In this document: one piece after another, positions 1-7,657 of the stretch
Layout: each line of letters opens with the position of its first letter
Numbering within the stretch: position 1 is the stretch's first letter
Assembly: GCF_002245495.1 (NCBI RefSeq)
Contig: NZ_NQJF01000005.1
Location: 124,001 to 188,000, forward strand
Origin: Oceanimonas baumannii
Lineage (GTDB): Bacteria > Pseudomonadota > Gammaproteobacteria > Enterobacterales > Aeromonadaceae
Reading direction: 5' to 3'
Length of the DNA: 64,000 nucleotides
Program-made: the position numbers and the translations under genes
The notes under the pieces: model-generated
What the model was told of the DNA's origin: nothing
Databases searched by the model: none
Seen by the model: only the letters and a program-made list of their open reading frames with translations

Positions 1-1
1 A

Positions 2-1405
2 GATCTTTTTATTGTTAATGAAGCCAATATTCAAAAAGAATCCTCACCATATATTAGTGAACAATACACAAAAAAAACTGAGCATAAGTCTAGACTAAAA
101 TTTATTCTTACGGGGGTAGATGATAGCTCATTGTTACCAGCAGAAGTTGAAAGAAAAGCTCTATCTAGAGAAGCGAAAATAGAAGTATTAAAGGAGTTGA
201 TAGAAGAACAAGGTAATTCATTAGGTGATATATCTACATTAGAAAATTCATTGACGGAGCTTAGAGACCAAGATAAAAGGTTATCAGAAACCATATTAAA
301 AGAACGTTCTACTCTTGATGCCAATGAGGAAAAATACAATAGCTTAGTCAATAATCGGGCTGCGTTAAGAGAAGAGTTAGAACTCAAAGGCAAAAGAATC
401 GATGAAGTTAAGGAAATGTTATCCCGGTTCAATCTGCTACAAAGTCAGTATGCTTCAGATATCGCTAGACTTGAAAGTATCTCTGAAACGGGAATTTTAC
501 TCGAAGCATTACCATCTGAAAAATGTCCTACCTGTGGAAGACGCGTTTCTGAGGATAAAACTCATCAAGATTGCGATGCGGGAATTCAGAATGTTGTTGC
601 AGCAGCAGTATCAGAAAAATTTAAGATTGAAGGGCTTAGTAATGAACTTAAATTAACTGTGAATAATCTTAATTCAGAGTTAGATTCAATTACTGAACAG
701 TTACCAGCCATTAGGGATAAAATATCTTCTGTGGCTAAAGAATTAGCTATTGTGAACCCTGAGTTAGTGGAGCAGAGAACCAATTATTCAGAACTTTTCA
801 ATATTAAATCTCAAGTAAATGCGTCAATAAAACAGCATGAACAATTAATTTTCCTAACTAAAAAGAAAGAAGAGTTAGAAAATTCAGCTCCGAAGAATGA
901 ATCCAAAAGCAAGGGCGAAAGCGAAAGGACGTTGCCAACAAGCGCTTTGTTTAAGCTTTCGAAAGAAGTACGGAACTTTCTGCAAGAATGGGGATTTCCT
1001 AACTCCAATGATGTTCACTTTGATAAGGATACAGGTGATTTTGTTATTAATGGGAAACATAGAATTAGCAATGGCAAAGGATACCGTGCTATTACGCACG
1101 CTGCAGCCACTCTCGGACTGATGAAATATACAGAAGAGAATGAGCTTCCTCACTTAGGGTTTTCGATACTTGATTCACCATTACTTGCCTATGAAGAGCC
1201 TGAGAATGAGGAAGATGACCTTAGAGGTACGGATGTAAATATTAAGTTCTTTGATAGCTTGTCAGCTTGGAACACTAAACAGATTATTGTTTTTGAAAAT
1301 AAAAAGTCCATACCGAGTAAGTATAGTTCAGGAAAGCAGATTGTTCAGTTTACTAAGAAAAACTCAGGACGCTATGGTTTCTTCCCGACAAAGACCAAGA
1401 ATTAA
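2..1405 (+). CDS. Rad50/SMC-like ATPase with zinc hook, C-terminal part (5' end outside window)
   Basis: The frame is open from base 2, so the gene starts before the window; a TTG at 131 is not a convincing start. The visible 467 residues are Lys/Glu-rich, with long coiled-coil stretches on both sides of a CPTCGRR zinc-hook-like motif (near base 525) and a second Cys in HQDCDAG. A Walker-B/D-loop-like segment, SILDSPLLAYEEP, lies near base 1170. This is the layout of the C-terminal half of Rad50/SbcC/SMC-like ATPases. The ATP-binding Walker A must lie upstream, out of view. The AT-rich composition matches the following cassettes and an attC-like site follows the stop. A phage-defence or DNA-repair role is possible but is inference. 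The specific family is not recognised. Confidence 0.7.
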   Translation, partial: DLFIVNEANIQKESSPYISEQYTKKTEHKSRLKFILTGVDDSSLLPAEVERKALSREAKIEVLKELIEEQGNSLGDISTLENSLTELRDQDKRLSETILKERSTLDANEEKYNSLVNNRAALREELELKGKRIDEVKEMLSRFNLLQSQYASDIARLESISETGILLEALPSEKCPTCGRRVSEDKTHQDCDAGIQNVVAAAVSEKFKIEGLSNELKLTVNNLNSELDSITEQLPAIRDKISSVAKELAIVNPELVEQRTNYSELFNIKSQVNASIKQHEQLIFLTKKKEELENSAPKNESKSKGESERTLPTSALFKLSKEVRNFLQEWGFPNSNDVHFDKDTGDFVINGKHRISNGKGYRAITHAAATLGLMKYTEENELPHLGFSILDSPLLAYEEPENEEDDLRGTDVNIKFFDSLSAWNTKQIIVFENKKSIPSKYSSGKQIVQFTKKNSGRYGFFPTKTKN

Positions 1406-1433
1406 CTTAAAGATTGAAAATAGTGTAGGAACC

Positions 1434-1505
1434 GTATAACAAGCGGCTGCTGTCGGACTTGGATCTCACCCGCTTTAACGGACACACCTCGATAACGCAG
1501 AGACG
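1434..1505 (+). other. attC-like site, left part (interrupted by IS remnant)
   Basis: GTATAAC at 1434-1440, followed by AAGCGGC, resembles the R'' side of an integron attC directly after the ATPase gene. The matching core R' (GTTGGGC) lies at 1810-1816, beyond a 296-bp IS fragment. The segment also holds the motif GGACTT...GGACACACCT, which recurs in the attC at 4662-4750. Confidence 0.5.
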
Positions 1506-1801
1506 TGATGGAATGTTTGGTAGCGGTTTTACCGGCGATATGACGACCCAGCCCGGTCAGAGACAGAGTATCTCCTTCCAGAAGAGCAGAAGTAGCAGCG
1601 ATGAGTGAATTAAGCCGCTTTTATGTATTTCCGGGCAGTGTTGGGCCAGCAATTCTTGTAGGATATGAACATCGCGCATCCTGCACTCTCCTCATAGGGG
1701 CGTTGAGAACTAATGTGTTTTTGGCGAAATTCATTAGATCAAACGGCAGAGTGCGCGTCTACCTCTCTGACTCAGAAGAGAATTATGAGGGGATTCGCTA
1801 G
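1506..1801 (-). mobile_element. IS4-family element remnant (transposase 5' end plus terminal repeat)
   Basis: This stretch is a near-identical copy of 3611-3906, the transposase-start end of the full IS4-family element, with only a few substitutions. It ends at the same terminal sequence (ATTATGAGGGGATTCGCTAG). The rest of the element is missing. It carries the same single-base deletion in the transposase N-terminus as the longer copy. The intact end stops 8 nt before an attC core site (GTTGGGC, 1810-1816), exactly as in the other copy. Confidence 0.85.
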
Positions 1802-1809
1802 AGTTGGGC

Positions 1810-1816
1810 GTTGGGC
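1810..1816 (+). other. attC core (R') and start of HNH cassette
   Basis: GTTGGGC fits the integron core GTTRRRY. Recombination would occur between G1810 and T1811. The extended start GTTGGGCACC is the exact reverse complement of GGTGCCCAAC at the far end of the HNH cassette (2538-2547), as expected for the two ends of one cassette. A second GTTGGGC lies immediately upstream at 1803-1809. Confidence 0.75.
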
Positions 1817-1858
1817 ACCTAGAACGGCAGTGTCTTCATCAGCAAGGGAGGATGAAAT

Positions 1859-2533
1859 GTGAAAGAAGATCCCACGAAAACCTTCCCGTACTTTGCGGCA
1901 AAGAAGTTTCTTAATAAGTCGAATGTTTATATAGATGAATCGCGGCTGATTATATCTAGATCATTAAGTCAGCAAAACGCTCTCCGAGTAAAAAAGCACT
2001 ACTTGATCACCGTAATGCGGAGCCATGGTGTCTTTAAGACTTTCATTAAGCAGCATTGGAAAAGGGGCGCAACTGATGACGGTAAGCGTGTGTTGGGGAT
2101 GTATGAGCGCGTAAATATCAGAAACAATGAGGCGTGCCATATCGAGCAGAACTCAAAATTATTTGGAAACACTGGCGCGGTTGTGCTCGAGACACTGAAT
2201 GAAGAGCTACAGCAGTCTATTGAAAAGTCACTGAAATTGTCATCTTCAGAAAGAAAAAATCGGCTAGTTGGTGCGAATAAGATCCCTAAGCAAGTAATTG
2301 TCGTAACCACAGCATATGCCAGAAACCCCGATGTTGTAGCCGAGGTTTTGTTGCGGGCGAAAGGAATGTGTGAGTCGTGTCACGCGGATGCCCCTTTTAG
2401 GCGGTCGAAGGACGGATCACCTTTCCTAGAGGTTCATCACATAATCCAACTATCAATGGGCGGCAAAGATACTGTTGAAAACACCATTGCTGTCTGCCCA
2501 AACTGCCATAGAAAATTCCACTTTGGCGCGTAG
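1859..2533 (+). CDS. HNH endonuclease (cassette gene)
   Basis: The gene encodes 224 residues. The C-terminal 70 residues form an HNH nuclease domain: a first Cys pair (CESCH), then LEVHHI with the catalytic histidines, an Asn, and a second zinc pair CPNCHRKFH near the end. The N-terminal 150 residues are not recognised and may be a target-recognition domain. The GTG start is chosen because AGGGAGG lies a few bases upstream and the overlapping ATG at 1857 runs straight into a stop. The gene fills a cassette bounded by GTTGGGC (1810) and GCCCAAC (2541). It could be a restriction-type or homing-type nuclease; the substrate is unknown. Confidence 0.85.
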   Translation: MKEDPTKTFPYFAAKKFLNKSNVYIDESRLIISRSLSQQNALRVKKHYLITVMRSHGVFKTFIKQHWKRGATDDGKRVLGMYERVNIRNNEACHIEQNSKLFGNTGAVVLETLNEELQQSIEKSLKLSSSERKNRLVGANKIPKQVIVVTTAYARNPDVVAEVLLRAKGMCESCHADAPFRRSKDGSPFLEVHHIIQLSMGGKDTVENTIAVCPNCHRKFHFGA

Positions 2534-2540
2534 TTGTGGT

Positions 2541-2597
2541 GCCCAACAATACGTTGCAGGCCGACGTCCCTGATGGGCCGCGGCCTGAACTCAAATG
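2541..2597 (+). other. attC site of HNH cassette, interrupted by IS
   Basis: R'' is GCCCAAC (2541-2547). CAGGCCG and CGGCCTG further in can pair as the L''/L' arms of an attC hairpin. The remaining end, CGGC plus the core GTTAGGC, lies at 3911-3921 on the other side of the IS element. Joining 2597 to 3911 restores an attC of about 68 bp. AATG at 2594-2597 is repeated at 3907-3910, consistent with a 4-bp target duplication. Confidence 0.75.
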
Positions 2598-3906
2598 CTG
2601 GAGGATCCCCTCATAATTCGGAGCTCCCCGCGTGATGAGCCAGGCGCATTAACTCCAATCTGGCCCAGTACAGCATCTGTTCGGTGATACGATAGTGTGG
2701 CCGCTTGCGGATCTCTTTACCGAGCCGGACTGATGACAGCACGGCCCTGTGTCGAATGGTGTAGGCTTGAAAGTGACGCTGCCAACCCGCCTGCTGAGCA
2801 GCAAGACCGAACCACCACAAGATGATTTCAGCCAGCAAGGCGATGAGCAGCAGGATATCGTAGCGCCGTGGACAACGTGTTCGGCTCTGACGAAGACCAA
2901 ATCCGTACTGAGGACTTTTCAGATCCCGGAATGATTCTTCTATCTGCATCCTTCTGGCATAAAGCCTCACCACCTTTGCCGCACTGAACAGTGTTGACGG
3001 AAGGTTGGTCGCCAACAGCCAAGGCTCTGTGCTGCCTTTGAGATATTCTCGTTGCGCAGTGTGCTTTTTCTTCCCTTGGCATCGCTTTTATACAAGTACA
3101 GGTCGCAGCGAATCGGAGATTTTCTGGCCAGCTTTGCTGGCCCGATATAACGGGGTGTTTGGTTGGCATCGGAATACAGGGTCTTGTTGGAGCGCCACTG
3201 CTCCTGACCGGCTGGAGTAAAAGCCACATCACCGCGTACTCGCCCCAGCCAGTACCAGCCGTAGGAAGCCACTTCGCGAAACCAGGTATTGCGATAGCCT
3301 GCGTCGGTGATCAGTAAAGGGACGGCCCCCGACGGCAGGATACTGGCCAGCTCATGCAAAAAGCGGTTGTGACTGCGCGGCGAGTTATAATCTTCCCAGG
3401 CAAATGCGCGCTCATAGAGCGTGATGGAATGGCCTTTGAGTACGATGGCTGCTCTGAGCGTCATATGCCGGAGTTGCTCACGAACATCAGACCAATCGAT
3501 AAGGATGACCGGCATGGGGTTGAGTCCGCACAGATTTCTTGCATGCCAGCGGTATAAGACTAACCGTTCTCGATGAAGACCAGCATTTCCCAGCAGACGA
3601 TCAATCCGTTTGATGGAATGTTTGGTAGCGGTTTTACCAGCGATATGACGGCCCAGCCCGGTCAGAGACAGAGTATCTCCTTCCAGAAGAGCAGAAGTAG
3701 CAGCGATGAGTGAATTAAGCCGCTTTTATGTATTTCCGGGCAGTGTTGGGCCAGCAATTCTTGTAGGATATGAACATCGCGCATCCTGCACTCTCCTCAT
3801 AGGGGCGTTGAGAACTAATGTGTTTTTGGCGAAATTAATTAGATCAAACGGCAGGGCGCGCGTCTACCTCTCTGATTCAGAAGAGAATTATGAGGGGATT
3901 CGCTAG
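2598..3906 (-). mobile_element. IS4-family insertion sequence, about 1.3 kb, inserted in an attC
   Basis: The ends read inward as CTGGAGGATCCCCTC... on the left and CTAGCGAATCCCCTC... on the right, imperfect terminal inverted repeats sharing ATCCCCTCATAATTC. The flanking AATG is duplicated. The only gene is a transposase on the minus strand with the IS4 signature Y-2R-3E-6K (YARRMQIEESFRDLK). The reading frame is broken twice, so the element is probably not autonomous. Insertion is in the spacer between the inner arm and the R' core of an attC. Confidence 0.85.
2611..3787 (-). pseudogene. IS4-family transposase, two frameshifts
   Basis: Translation starts at MRDVHILQELLAQHCPEI (ATG at 3787). 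It leaves frame after HKS because one C appears to be missing near 3718. It resumes in another frame as LNSLIAATSALLEGDTLSL and runs through the DDE region (VILIDWSDV for the first Asp, LLITDAGYR for the second). It shifts again in an A-rich run near 3065-3080, then continues with EPWLLATNLP and the YARRMQIEESFRDLK block holding the catalytic Glu. The C-terminus ends inside the left terminal repeat. Without the two indels it would be a full-length IS4-type transposase of about 390 residues. Programmed frameshifting is not known to me for this group, so it is called a pseudogene. Confidence 0.85.
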
Positions 3907-3921
3907 AATGCGGCGTTAGGC
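3907..3921 (+). other. attC right part and start of next cassette
   Basis: The sequence is AATGCGGC followed by GTTAGGC (3915-3921), the core of the attC interrupted by the IS. The IS end lies 8 nt before the core. GTTAGGCG is the reverse complement of CGCCTAAC at 4661-4668, the far end of the same cassette. Confidence 0.75.
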
Positions 3922-3934
3922 GACAGGAGAAAAA

Positions 3935-4654
3935 ATGGAAGATCCGATCTGTAACTGGACACCACAACTGATTGTTGAACTCATTAAAAATGTTGCATGG
4001 CCAATTGTAGTTCTAGTCATTGGGGTTAGATTCCGCGGAGATGTTTCAGCGGCGATCCGGAAATTTTTTACCAGAAATACCGTTTCGGAAGTATCGGCTA
4101 CAACTTCTGGCGTATCTGCAAAATTCGTTGCGGCAAAGCAATCATCAGAGACCCTTGAGACAGCAGGGAGCAATTCAGTTAGCTTGCCTAAAAATATGGG
4201 AATTGAGGCAATAAGAGAGAGACATCTACAGCAAAAGACGGAATTTAGCGAAGATGTATATAGTGCAATAAACACGCATTTATCTGCTCTAAATATCAGC
4301 GATCCAGAGAAAACCGAGTTGTTGATGAGGGAGCTGTCGTTACTTCAATGTGCAATACGATACTTTGATATAAACAAGGTACTGTTCCGTTCCCAATTTA
4401 ATTTGTTTTCTATCATGGCAAATAACGCCGGATACATCGCTAAAGAAGATGCCCATCGAATATTTATTTCGGCTAAAGAAGCAGTACGAGACGGGCTTTT
4501 GGAGTGGGATTGGATAAAATATATTGCTTATCCAGTAAGTAACGGGCTGATGTCTGAAGATGGCGATGGTTACAAACTAACACCACTTGGTAAGTCGTAT
4601 GTCGCCTTTATGTCAAAGAATCCGCAGCTAGTTGATGATTTAGCTAAATTATAA
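3935..4654 (+). CDS. membrane-anchored protein of unknown function (cassette gene)
   Basis: This is a 239-residue protein that I do not recognise. An N-terminal hydrophobic segment (about residues 14-32, VELIKNVAWPIVVLVIGV) is followed by a basic stretch, suggesting one membrane anchor. Next come a Ser/Thr-rich linker and a C-terminal soluble domain of about 150 residues. That domain is helical, with a winged-helix-like end (DGYKLTPLGKSYVAFM), a common ending of HTH folds. The AGGAG ribosome site overlaps the cassette start. The gene fills the cassette from 3916 to the attC at 4662-4750. Function is unknown. Confidence 0.75.
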   Translation: MEDPICNWTPQLIVELIKNVAWPIVVLVIGVRFRGDVSAAIRKFFTRNTVSEVSATTSGVSAKFVAAKQSSETLETAGSNSVSLPKNMGIEAIRERHLQQKTEFSEDVYSAINTHLSALNISDPEKTELLMRELSLLQCAIRYFDINKVLFRSQFNLFSIMANNAGYIAKEDAHRIFISAKEAVRDGLLEWDWIKYIAYPVSNGLMSEDGDGYKLTPLGKSYVAFMSKNPQLVDDLAKL

Positions 4655-4661
4655 CGGGTGC

Positions 4662-4750
4662 GCCTAACAAGTTACTACACGCGGATAGTGGACTTCCCCC
4701 GGTGTAATGGACACACCTAACCTACGGCGCACCTGAACCAAGCGTTATAT
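4662..4750 (+). other. attC site (89 bp)
   Basis: R'' is GCCTAAC (4662-4668), preceded by GCG, and pairs with GTTAGGC at 3915, the start of the same cassette. The core at the far end is GTTATAT (4744-4750), which departs from GTTRRRY. The interior contains GGACTTCCCCCGGTGTAATG and GGACACACCT, similar to the segment at 1458-1493, possibly a leftover IS end. Confidence 0.65.
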
Positions 4751-4769
4751 ATAAAGGAGTCGTCAAGCT

Positions 4770-5165
4770 ATGCAAGAAAAGTTTGTTTACGTATTTTCTG
4801 GGGAGTTTGAAAATATTGAAGCAGCCTGCCTCTACTCTCAGTCTCAATGGGAGCCAGAACCAGATGAGTCAGTTTCTGATGAAGAATACGCAGCCTGGGA
4901 AGATCGAAATCCATCCCATGAACTGCTAAAGAATATCAACTCATATTTAGATGAAGACTTCATCGAAACCGTTGATTTAGACTTTCAATACCTCTCCAGC
5001 ATAGGAGTTGCGGCCTCAGACATAGCTTATATCAAAAATAATATTGGCGGGGCGAACATACTTGTACTGATTTATGAGCAGGCTTTAGGTGGTTTCCCTT
5101 TAAAAGAAACACCAGTTTCCAATGCGTCGTTAACTTATTGTGGTCAGTTCAAGATAAAGCTTTAA
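4770..5165 (+). CDS. Imm22-like immunity protein (cassette gene)
   Basis: The product has 131 residues and is strongly acidic, with no signal peptide or membrane segment. The layout (FSGEFENIEAA at the start, then a Trp/Glu-Pro-rich SQWEPEPDESVSDEEYAAWE, then LLKNINSYLDEDFIETVD) resembles small acidic immunity proteins of the Imm22 type. I make that call from general similarity, with moderate confidence. AAGGAG lies 12 nt before the ATG. The cassette holds no toxin gene, so if the call is right this is an orphan immunity gene, as is common in cassette arrays. Confidence 0.6.
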   Translation: MQEKFVYVFSGEFENIEAACLYSQSQWEPEPDESVSDEEYAAWEDRNPSHELLKNINSYLDEDFIETVDLDFQYLSSIGVAASDIAYIKNNIGGANILVLIYEQALGGFPLKETPVSNASLTYCGQFKIKL

Positions 5166-5166
5166 T

Positions 5167-5240
5167 ACGTAACAATTAATTGCAGCCACTGCAAGCAGTC
5201 GGGACCGGTTACCGCCCCCCTCTTATTTAATCTGTTAAGT
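5167..5240 (+). other. attC-like site (74 bp)
   Basis: ACGTAAC (5167-5173) at the left and GTTAAGT (5234-5240), a good core match, at the right. It directly follows the Imm22-like gene. AATTAATTG and TTATTTAATC near the ends can partly pair. It is weaker than the attC at 2541 but lies at the expected place and has the expected length. Confidence 0.55.
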
Positions 5241-5254
5241 ACTTTGGAGAGAGA

Positions 5255-5848
5255 GTGAACGAAGTCAGTAAAAGGATAGATCAAGTAGTCAAGGAAGGGC
5301 TCTCTAAAGTCATGAAGGAAAATGGCTTTAAGAAAAGTGGCCGAACGTTTTTAAAAGAATTGGACGATGGCTGGCATATAGTCAATATCCAAGCTAGTTC
5401 GGGAAATCTAGGTAAAGATGGAAAGTTTGCTGTAAATCTAGGAGTAATAAACAACGCCATTTCTGAAAAGTCCGGTTTAAAGATACCCTCAAAGCCAAAA
5501 GAGTATGATTCCACTGTAAGAGAACGTCTAGGCATATTGGTTCACGGTGAGGATTATTGGTGGGAGATATCAGATCAAACAGACATATCAGATCTAGCCA
5601 ACGAAATTTCAGAAGCTATGTCTAGTCATGGCTTTCCTTGGCTCCAAAAATATTCGAACCTTGCAGATATATCCGATAAATTGAAACAACAACCATCCTT
5701 GCAGTCGATCGCTGCGGCACTACTTATGGGTGATGAGTTAGAAGCCAAAGCAAGGTATGATCAAATTCTATTAGATAGGCCTGCTGCTAAATCCAGGTTT
5801 AAATCATGGGCAAAAAATTTGGGGCTATCGTGGTGGCAACACTTGTAG
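5255..5848 (+). CDS. DUF4304 domain-containing protein (cassette gene)
   Basis: The product has 197 residues. The N-terminal 130 residues match the DUF4304 pattern: a helix ending in KENGFKKSGRTF, then GWHIVNIQASSGN and FAVNLGV strands. The family is uncharacterised, small and cytosolic, and often found in accessory regions. The GTG start is preceded by GGAGAGAG. AGTTAAC at 5861-5867 may be the R'' end of its attC, nearly complementary to the cassette start GTTAAGT at 5234. No matching core follows within 200 bp, so the cassette array seems to end or to be disrupted here. Confidence 0.8.
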   Translation: MNEVSKRIDQVVKEGLSKVMKENGFKKSGRTFLKELDDGWHIVNIQASSGNLGKDGKFAVNLGVINNAISEKSGLKIPSKPKEYDSTVRERLGILVHGEDYWWEISDQTDISDLANEISEAMSSHGFPWLQKYSNLADISDKLKQQPSLQSIAAALLMGDELEAKARYDQILLDRPAAKSRFKSWAKNLGLSWWQHL

Positions 5849-5860
5849 CTTCCCCTCTTT

Positions 5861-6055
5861 AGTTAACACCTCAGCCAAATAAATGGGCTTACTCCACTGT
5901 GGCAAAGGGTCGACCAACAGCACCAAGTAGCAATTGGCGAACATCTGAAAAGACACTTCACCTATTCTCATTACTGGGAGGCTGGCCAAGCGCCCGGCTA
6001 TGTAGGAACCCATAAATGGTCCACAAAAAACGGCATTGGCCGTACAACATAAGGA
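5861..6055. other. unassigned segment after the last recognisable cassette
   Basis: It begins with AGTTAAC, the possible R'' of the DUF4304 cassette, but contains no GTTRRRY core. The minus strand stays open for much of the segment (ending ...KPIYLAEVLTKEGKL). This could be a fragment of an old mobile element, but I cannot identify it. A Shine-Dalgarno AAGGAGG at 6051-6057 serves the next gene. Confidence 0.3.
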
Positions 6056-6061
6056 GGTCGA

Positions 6062-6514
6062 ATGACCGAAAGAATAAATCTTGGTAAGTCTGGCCCTGCG
6101 TTGTATCAAAAAGTCATTGAGCTTGACCGACTTGCCTCCGAAGCTTTGATTAATGCAGGTATTACGGAAGGCTTCTCACACCTCTTACGCCTGCGTGCAT
6201 CTCAGATCAATCAATGTGCTTTCTGTATCAGGCTGCATACACAGGATGCACTTGCTTGTGGAGAGTCCGGTGATCGTGTAGCTGTACTTACCGCATGGAA
6301 AGAGACTGAATATTTTAGCCCAAAAGAACAAGCCGCCTTGGAACTTGTTGAAGCAATTACATTAATCTCTGTCGGCCAGGTACCGGATGCGGTTTACAAG
6401 CAGGCCATAGAAAATCTTTCCAAAGAAGAAATATCTGCTATTGAGTGGCTTGCTGTTGTTATTAACACCTGGAATCGCATCGCGGTTTCCAGCCGTTACC
6501 CTGTCAAAACGTAA
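6062..6514 (+). CDS. carboxymuconolactone decarboxylase / AhpD-like family protein
   Basis: The 150-residue protein has the AhpD/CMD core: LLRLRASQINQCAFCIRLH near residues 42-60, with the CxxC pair (CAFC) and downstream His typical of the alkylhydroperoxidase-like subgroup. The redox CxxC and the relay His suggest a thiol-based peroxidase or related oxidoreductase rather than a true lactone decarboxylase. An AAGGAGG ribosome site lies just upstream. The neighbouring SDR gene is broken, so no functional partner is evident. Confidence 0.85.
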   Translation: MTERINLGKSGPALYQKVIELDRLASEALINAGITEGFSHLLRLRASQINQCAFCIRLHTQDALACGESGDRVAVLTAWKETEYFSPKEQAALELVEAITLISVGQVPDAVYKQAIENLSKEEISAIEWLAVVINTWNRIAVSSRYPVKT

Positions 6515-6570
6515 ATACGACTAAAGGCACTACTGTTGTTACTGGAATAACAAATAAGGGGGGTTGGTTT

Positions 6571-6910
6571 ATGAAGATGATGGTCATTGGGGCAAGCAAA
6601 GGCCTTGGTCGCGCTTTTGTCGAGGGGCTGTGTTCTGCCGGTGATGAAGTGACTGATGTTTCACGTGAGTGACCGAGCGACACCAGAAAGCTTTCGAAAC
6701 GACGGGTTAGCTGTTACCTGTTTGCAGTTGGGCTACCTGAACACGGAGGATAATCTCTCAGTGCCATTAAGTGAGGCAGCGCTTCGAGGTGACGGGCAGC
6801 TAGTGCCAGTTCATGATGTAGTCAGTGTTGTAAAATCGCTTATTAATATGTCTAATGCATCTTACGTTCGTGAACTTGTGCTTCCCGCGATACGCGACGA
6901 ACGATTTTGA
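6571..6910 (+). pseudogene. short-chain dehydrogenase remnant (internal deletion)
   Basis: The start at 6571, after a GGGGGG-rich ribosome site, gives MKMMVIGASKGLGRAFVEGL, a typical Rossmann nucleotide-binding start, but reaches a stop at 6672 after 33 residues. Downstream, in another frame, FRNDGLAVTCLQLGYLNTED and the rest up to 6910 look like the C-terminal third of an NAD(P)-binding reductase. The catalytic middle part is missing. This is the remnant of one gene that lost internal sequence and its frame. Confidence 0.65.
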
Positions 6911-7122
6911 AGTCTCTGAGAAAGCCAACATGCCCCTCAACCACGCTCAAATGAGTCACTTACATCGGGTGTTTTTACAACAGCTTGCGGCTAAACAGTA
7001 GTCTTGACCATATACCTCCGATAAAAAACGAAAAAGCCGATTAATAACGGTTCTACTTTCTCAGGTAGACATCAACACTGAACTTACCCCTTAGCTTAAA
7101 ATTGCCAAGGAAATACTAACCA

Positions 7123-7632
7123 ATGAGCAACATTCAGTATATCCCTCTCAATAGCATCGCTCCGGAAGCAATGATCCCGATATTAAACAAGCTGAGCACT
7201 CGCAAACACCTTATAGCTCATGAGGCGTTTGATCTGGCCTCCGTTAAAAGCTGGATTAACGACAAACTGGATCAGGACAGGCTTGAAGGCTGTATTGTCA
7301 GGGCGATCAAACTTGATGGAAAGTTGGCCGGCTGGTGTGGCATCCAGTCATCTGATCTCGGCCATGAAATAGCCATCGTGCTCGATGAGACATGCTGGGG
7401 GATTGGACAGTCGGTCTTTAAGTCACTGATGGTCTGGGCTAACGACGCTGGCCTCGAGGTTGTTTATATCCATTTGTTGTATACTCGCCCGGAATACAGA
7501 TTCTTGCGTAACATCTCTCAAAGAACATTTCAGACAGAGATGCTCGGCAGTACATTTACAACCTATGAATTAAATGTCAGTAACTTTCACCCGGCAAACC
7601 GTTCAAAACGGATGCCAACCCCACTCGGTTGA
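7123..7632 (+). CDS. GNAT-family N-acetyltransferase
   Basis: The protein has 169 residues. Central segments KLDGKLAGWCGIQSS, HEIAIVLDETCWGIGQSVF and VVYIHLLYTRPEYRFLRN follow the beta4-helix-beta5 pattern of GNAT acetyltransferases. The acetyl-CoA loop is in the CWGIGQSVF region and deviates from the usual Q/RxxGxG/A. The substrate is unknown. AAGGAAA lies before the ATG. It sits in the accessory block between the SDR remnant and a hydrolase gene, 25 bp upstream of the latter, so the two may be co-transcribed. Confidence 0.7.
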   Translation: MSNIQYIPLNSIAPEAMIPILNKLSTRKHLIAHEAFDLASVKSWINDKLDQDRLEGCIVRAIKLDGKLAGWCGIQSSDLGHEIAIVLDETCWGIGQSVFKSLMVWANDAGLEVVYIHLLYTRPEYRFLRNISQRTFQTEMLGSTFTTYELNVSNFHPANRSKRMPTPLG

Positions 7633-7657
7633 TGCCGCCCTCCAGAGGACATGATTA

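Noticed and set aside
1601-1801. 66-residue + strand frame, present again at 3706-3906
   Set aside because: It is antisense to the N-terminus and leader of the IS4-family transposase in both copies.
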